From NCBI GenBank assembly GCA_937858775.1, contig CALLYX010000197.1:1-9526 (forward strand): a stretch of 9,526 bases of DNA. Direction: 5' to 3'. The DNA comes from an uncultured bacterium (GTDB lineage Bacteria; Auribacterota; Tritonobacteria; UBA1439). Below the pieces are notes generated by a model. It had not been told where the DNA came from. It was given only the letters and a program-made list of their open reading frames with translations, and ran no database searches. The position numbers and the translations under genes were made by a program. Shown here piece after piece: positions 7,801 through 9,526 of the stretch (positions are counted from its first letter, which is position 1; the number at the start of each line of letters is the position of its first letter).

Positions 7801-8349
7801 TTCCTCGTCGCTGAAGAGCTCGAGAACGGATGCGAGGGCAGGGTTTGAGTTGGCCAGGGAGAGGAGCAGGATTTCCGCTGTCGCGAGATGCGGATTGGGG
7901 ATCCCCCCCGTCTCCCGTTTGAGAAAATCCCGCGGGGCTGCGGCCCCCCTGAGCACGGAGCGCGGCGGAAAGAGGGCGACGAACCGTTCGAGCGTGCCGC
8001 GGAGCGCGCCGGGCGGAAGCTGCGTCCCCGCATGTTTCAGGCCCCTCCTGAAGGCGCGCGGGTTTTGCGTCTCGCAATAGACCCGGATGATGCAACGGAA
8101 GATTTCGTTGAGGAGTCCGGTGGCGTTGAGCTGCCCGGCCTTGATGGCGCGGTGGGCGAACGCCTGCGTGTCGTGCCTCTCGTAGATCCGCTTGACGATC
8201 AGCCGGAGGACTCGGAAGTCGGGGACGCGGATCTCCCCCTTCTCGGGGAAAACCCCCGTGCCGAGGTCGTAGCGTTCCCACTGGGCCCTGGATATCGGGA
8301 ACTCGAGGGGGAAGTAGGATCTGCGGAGGGGACGGGCGCGTGTCCTCAT
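4849..8349 (-). CDS. Large GH13 (alpha-amylase superfamily) protein with long N- and C-terminal extensions
   Basis: This 1166-residue protein probably acts on alpha-glucans; no signal peptide is visible, so it should be cytoplasmic. Residues ~340-705 carry the GH13 barrel. An early strand reads GFSGLWLIGVWE (351-362). Region I is TDVVPNHTG (Asp418), region II is IIRLDAAMT (nucleophile Asp538), region III is LLAEAFW (acid/base Glu603), region IV is FVNFMNNPDE (Asp664), followed by LPMFGHGQIEG (691-701). All three catalytic acids are present. The usual NHD of region IV is NPD here. AEAF plus N-x-PD recalls the maltosyltransferase GlgE, although the rest is unlike GlgE and far longer. Residues 1-340 and ~760-1166 are mostly helical-looking and match no domain I recognise. 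The ATG at 8349 is the first start in frame, has no Shine-Dalgarno sequence, and lies 8 nt after a TATAAT. Hydrolase, transferase or phosphorylase activity cannot be told apart by eye. Confidence 0.85.
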   Translation of the reverse strand: MRTRARPLRRSYFPLEFPISRAQWERYDLGTGVFPEKGEIRVPDFRVLRLIVKRIYERHDTQAFAHRAIKAGQLNATGLLNEIFRCIIRVYCETQNPRAFRRGLKHAGTQLPPGALRGTLERFVALFPPRSVLRGAAAPRDFLKRETGGIPNPHLATAEILLLSLANSNPALASVLELFSDEELVRDTAYPDLSRAIESYFRSQPGFGREGKAVIDFLREPIASSPESLHGQLSYIRDHWREYLPDRLYYRLLTALDLLKEEEKAGWLGAGPTQVLTFKGLHDADYPEYAKYVDSPEYDRFTEDRDWMSRVVLIAKSTYVWLDQLSKKYGRDIRRIDQIPDEELDTLSRWGFSGLWLIGVWERSSASRKIKRICGNPDALASAYSLYDYSISRDLGGEEAFRNLRDRARRRGLRLATDVVPNHTGIHSRWVIEHPERYIQLDHPPFPGYQFTGPDLSDDPSVAIQIEDGYWSRRDAAVVFRRRDKRTGGLRFIYHGNDGTSMPWNDTAQLDFLRADVREAVIATILDVARRFQIIRLDAAMTLAKKHFQRLWYPHPGTGGGIPSRAEHGMMRADFDRRMPHEFWREVVDRVTREMPDTLLLAEAFWMMEGYFVRTLGMHRVYNSAFMNMLKMEENDKYRSVVKNTLEFDPRILMRFVNFMNNPDELTAIEQFGNGDKYFGVCLMMVTMPGLPMFGHGQIEGFIEKYGMEYRRAYRNEQVDWSLVRRHEAEIFPLMKKRHLFSGVEHFALYDFFTPQGKVNENVFAYSNRSGGERAVVLYHNKYQETEGWIRTSCGMAVDYDDPGKKRVVQKTLSEALGLNDGARSYYIFRNSVTNLEHIRPGRELARQGIYAQLGAFRFIVYLDFREVEDGPGGYYGRLARSLGWRGVPSVEEAVREMILDPVHAPFAALAGGEAVERLVVDPGKARPQISKTAGELVRATTKFIGASCDARKIRDEIMAGLDVVAEIVRMKKRRSAAIEYLRAGLMAEGNLFHATAGAWVVTRRLGAVRSREDAAGQGVALMNELLLGKAFAAALRGRGVDGWTAAQRATLLAVLAGYGHWCDTGDGAAAVEAFRDLLNDGDARLYLGYNQYNGVLWFKKERMESLLFWLYAVSVLALMERGGPAEETARGIEERHGIVSLIMDAAEKSGCEVRKFVDLLPAASA

Positions 8350-8357
8350 GGAGCGAC

Positions 8358-8387
8358 ATTATAACGGCTGCGGCCGGAGAAGGGGAA
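8358..8387 (-). promoter_or_regulatory. Promoter of the GH13 gene, abutting its start codon
   Basis: On the minus strand a perfect TATAAT occupies 8363-8358, only 8 nt before the ATG at 8349. The best -35 at 18 bp spacing is TTCCCC (8387-8382), a poor 3/6 match. A transcription start 6-8 nt after the -10 would fall on or just before the A of the ATG, predicting a leaderless or nearly leaderless mRNA. This agrees with the absence of a ribosome binding site. Confidence 0.5.
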
Positions 8388-8390
8388 CAG

Positions 8391-8424
8391 GAATTGTGGC
8401 TGGACTTGAATTGCGCCTGGACTT
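8391..8424. repeat. Tandem 17-bp direct repeat upstream of the GH13 promoter
   Basis: Two adjoining 17-bp units, 8391-8407 and 8408-8424, share GAATTG at one end and CTGGACTT at the other and differ at 2 of 17 positions. Read toward the GH13 gene they lie about 41-74 bp upstream of the predicted transcription start, immediately before the weak -35. That is where an activator or repressor would bind. They could instead be transposon-end debris from the element on the right. Confidence 0.6.
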
Positions 8425-8436
8425 TCCCCGGTTCCA

Positions 8437-8684
8437 TCAAATGGGGTCAAAAATCATGGCTTGAACCTGGCCGGCGCGGGATAAAGTTGTCCTCGCCGTT
8501 TTCATGCATGAACCCTTCCCCGGTGCCCGGATAATGTCGCTCAGTAACACCCCTTGGCTCGCCTTGATCCCGTACGCCATCTCCTTGATGAAATTCAACT
8601 TCGGCCTTGAAAAGTTGGGATGGAATATCACCGGGAATTCGTGAACCTGCGCCGCGATTTCCCCGCAAGTGCGATAGGCTTCAT
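8437..8684 (-). pseudogene. N-terminal fragment of a DDE-type transposase, frameshifted
   Basis: The minus strand begins with ATG at 8684 behind a perfect AAGGAGGGG (8699-8691), but that frame stops after 18 codons. A second frame picks up at once with EIAAQVHEFP, then FHPNFSRPKLNFIKEM, AYGIKASQGVLLSDIIRA and MKTARTTLSRA, ending at a stop near 8437. This order (HPxFSxPxxxFI, then GIxAS...LLSDIxRA, then KT...LSR) is how I recall the N-terminus of a transposase group in which catalytic Asp residues come later. The gene therefore has an intact translation start, an early frameshift, and loss of everything beyond about 80 codons. The family is recognised from the motif pattern only; I cannot name the IS. 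Just below it, GGGGTCAAAAATCATGG may mark the broken end. Confidence 0.55.
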
Positions 8685-9017
8685 GCGCGGCCCCTCCTTG
8701 GCGATATGCCTTTCCCCTCCCTGAAAATCAGCATGTCACGGGTTGGGCCGCATTTTCACTTCCTTGATTGCGTTGCCCCCTCTCTTTATGCCGGTCGTGA
8801 CTTCTATATGCCTGAAAATTGGGGAATGTCCCGCAATTGTGCCGGATTGCAAGGCCCCGGCCTGGAAAGTGGGCGACACCGGCCGCGCCGCGGCCCTCCC
8901 CCGATGGCGCGCCGCGCGGCATTGCCGGGCCGGCGCTCCGCCCTGCCGAAACCGGGCGCCCGCCGGGGCGCGGGATTTATTACGGGGAGCGGAAAATGTT
9001 CGGCATCCCATCACGGC
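8685..9017. other. Non-coding spacer between two transposase remnants
   Basis: I find no gene here. The left part is the leader of the frameshifted transposase, ending in its strong ribosome site. The right part (about 8880-8985) is extremely GC-rich with many short CGG/GCC palindromes. An inverted repeat, listed separately, frames roughly 8828-9031. Open frames crossing this stretch on both strands look compositional rather than coding. Confidence 0.5.
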
Positions 9018-9031
9018 GCACAATTGGGATC
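8828..9031. repeat. Imperfect inverted repeat pair, possible element ends
   Basis: CAATTGTGC at 8834-8842 is matched in reverse complement by GCACAATTG at 9018-9026. Similarity extends outward with gaps (TCCCG versus TCCC on the outer side, CCG on the inner side). The AT-rich core is conspicuous in this GC-rich stretch. The enclosed ~200 bp has no gene. These could be terminal repeats of a small non-autonomous element or leftover IS ends. Confidence 0.35.
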
Positions 9032-9416
9032 CGGGCGTCGGAAATAGCTTCGGGCTTTCTCTGCTTTCCGCCGACTGGCCCTAGAGAAAGCGCCGGACAT
9101 TTCCCGCCGGCTCCACCTTGTTGCGGGGGCGCCCGCGCCCCACGGCGTTCTCCTTGACGTCTTGGTTGAGGAGCCCGTCCGGCTTGAGTTCAGGGCCGTA
9201 GCCGGGAAGAAAGAACAAACGGATCCGTCGACGATGGGATATCGCCAAGCGGTTCACAGGCGCACTCGGATGAACAGGATGATTGTCGATCATGAGAGGC
9301 GCCTCGCGTCGGGCGTGACGGTCCGGTCGGCTGGAAAAAGAGAGGAATACGGGCGCTGTGAAACGCCCTTCGAATACCGTCCATGCCGGCCGTCCGCGAT
9401 CGGTGATCGCGGAAAT
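9018..9416 (-). pseudogene. IS630-type transposase, C-terminal remnant with lost catalytic Glu
   Basis: Read leftward, this is the last third of an IS630/Tc1-like DDE transposase. It starts with ISAITDRGRPAWTVFEGRF and TAPVFLSF, continues with LMIDNHPVH (the second catalytic Asp), then LFFLPGYGPELKP and DGLLNQDVKENAVGRGRPRN, and ends NVRRFL at a stop at 9081-9083. Family members read LNPDELLNQD here. In this copy the Glu, which is the third catalytic acid, is Gly (codon 9174-9176), and Asn is Lys just before it. The first catalytic Asp and the whole N-terminal helix-turn-helix half are missing. Beyond the stop, weak matches (SPKLFP, then LCA) suggest the original C-terminus ran to about 9018. 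It is therefore a decayed, immobile fragment. The in-frame DNA above 9416 no longer resembles transposase. Confidence 0.8.
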
Positions 9417-9458
9417 CCTGCCGCGTCGGAGCCGCCGCCGCGACCGGCCCTCCGCCAT

Positions 9459-9526
9459 GTGATCAAGATGACCGTCGGCCCCGACTTCATGACGCTGCTA
9501 GAGGACGCGCGCGCCGAGCTGAGCCA
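9459..9526 (+). CDS. Open frame running off the window, possible HNH-endonuclease-type fragment
   Basis: In the + frame a stretch rich in Pro (ASEPPPRPALRH) leads into VIKMTVGPDFMTLLEDARAE and then LS at the window edge. Many HNH endonuclease proteins have a Pro-rich linker followed by a segment of the form xVxxTxGxxFxxxLExAxxxLSH, just before the helical part and the HNH centre, so this could be the middle of such a gene. Possible starts are GTG 9459 or ATG 9468, neither with a clear ribosome site, and the frame stays open back through the antisense of the transposase remnant. This suggests the N-terminal half was lost at the transposon junction. With about 25 residues visible the assignment is tentative. 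Confidence 0.3.
   Translation, partial: MIKMTVGPDFMTLLEDARAELS

Noticed and set aside
6833..8440. 535-residue minus-strand frame
   Set aside because: It is out of frame with the GH13 gene over the same DNA; its sequence is Arg/Pro-rich without motifs, whereas the GH13 frame carries conserved, continuous protein.
8830..8850. Sigma-54-type promoter near the GC/TGC motifs
   Set aside because: The spacing and bases do not satisfy the TGGCAC-N5-TTGC pattern on either strand.
8736..9023. 95-residue minus-strand frame between the transposase remnants
   Set aside because: No recognisable motif, overlapping frames on both strands in a very GC-rich stretch, and it reads through the inverted repeats.

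Overview
This is a GC-rich bacterial chromosomal window with four complete genes reading rightward on the + strand (about 0.57-4.83 kb), one very large gene reading leftward (4849-8349), and a right-hand kilobase of decayed transposon DNA. There is no tRNA, rRNA, CRISPR array or obvious phage gene. Three genes are preceded by an exact TATAAT -10 box, so the host uses ordinary sigma-70-type promoters. Nothing fixes the phylum. High GC, metabolic genes each with their own promoter, and IS630-like debris fit many environmental bacteria, so I leave it unassigned.

Layout: 1-569 holds no gene I can support. At 570-1589 is an alpha/beta hydrolase of the hormone-sensitive-lipase type. At 1907-2593 is a small membrane protein of the UPF0126/TRIC family, behind a good promoter. 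At 2707-3309 is a stand-alone protein resembling the C-terminal (alpha/beta) domain of pyruvate kinase. At 3591-4832 is a PLP-dependent diaminopropionate ammonia-lyase behind an extended -10 promoter. This gene converges on the large minus-strand gene with 16 bp between stop codons, and a GC-rich hairpin fills the gap. The minus-strand gene encodes a 1166-residue GH13 (alpha-amylase superfamily) protein with long uncharacterised flanks around the barrel. Its promoter sits almost on the start codon, with a 15/17-matching tandem 17-bp repeat just upstream.

The right end (about 8430-9526) contains an N-terminal transposase fragment with a perfect Shine-Dalgarno sequence but an early frameshift, a C-terminal IS630-type transposase fragment whose catalytic Glu has become Gly, an inverted repeat between them, and an open frame running off the window that may be a piece of an HNH-endonuclease-type protein.

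The genes do not form one obvious pathway. Plausible roles are ester hydrolysis, small-molecule or ion permeation, amino-acid catabolism to pyruvate and ammonia, and alpha-glucan metabolism. The most interesting items are the unusual GH13 enzyme (His of the NHD motif replaced by Pro, long N- and C-terminal extensions), its possibly leaderless promoter with tandem operator-like repeats, and the stacked transposon remnants. I see no convincing new multi-gene defence or mobile system.
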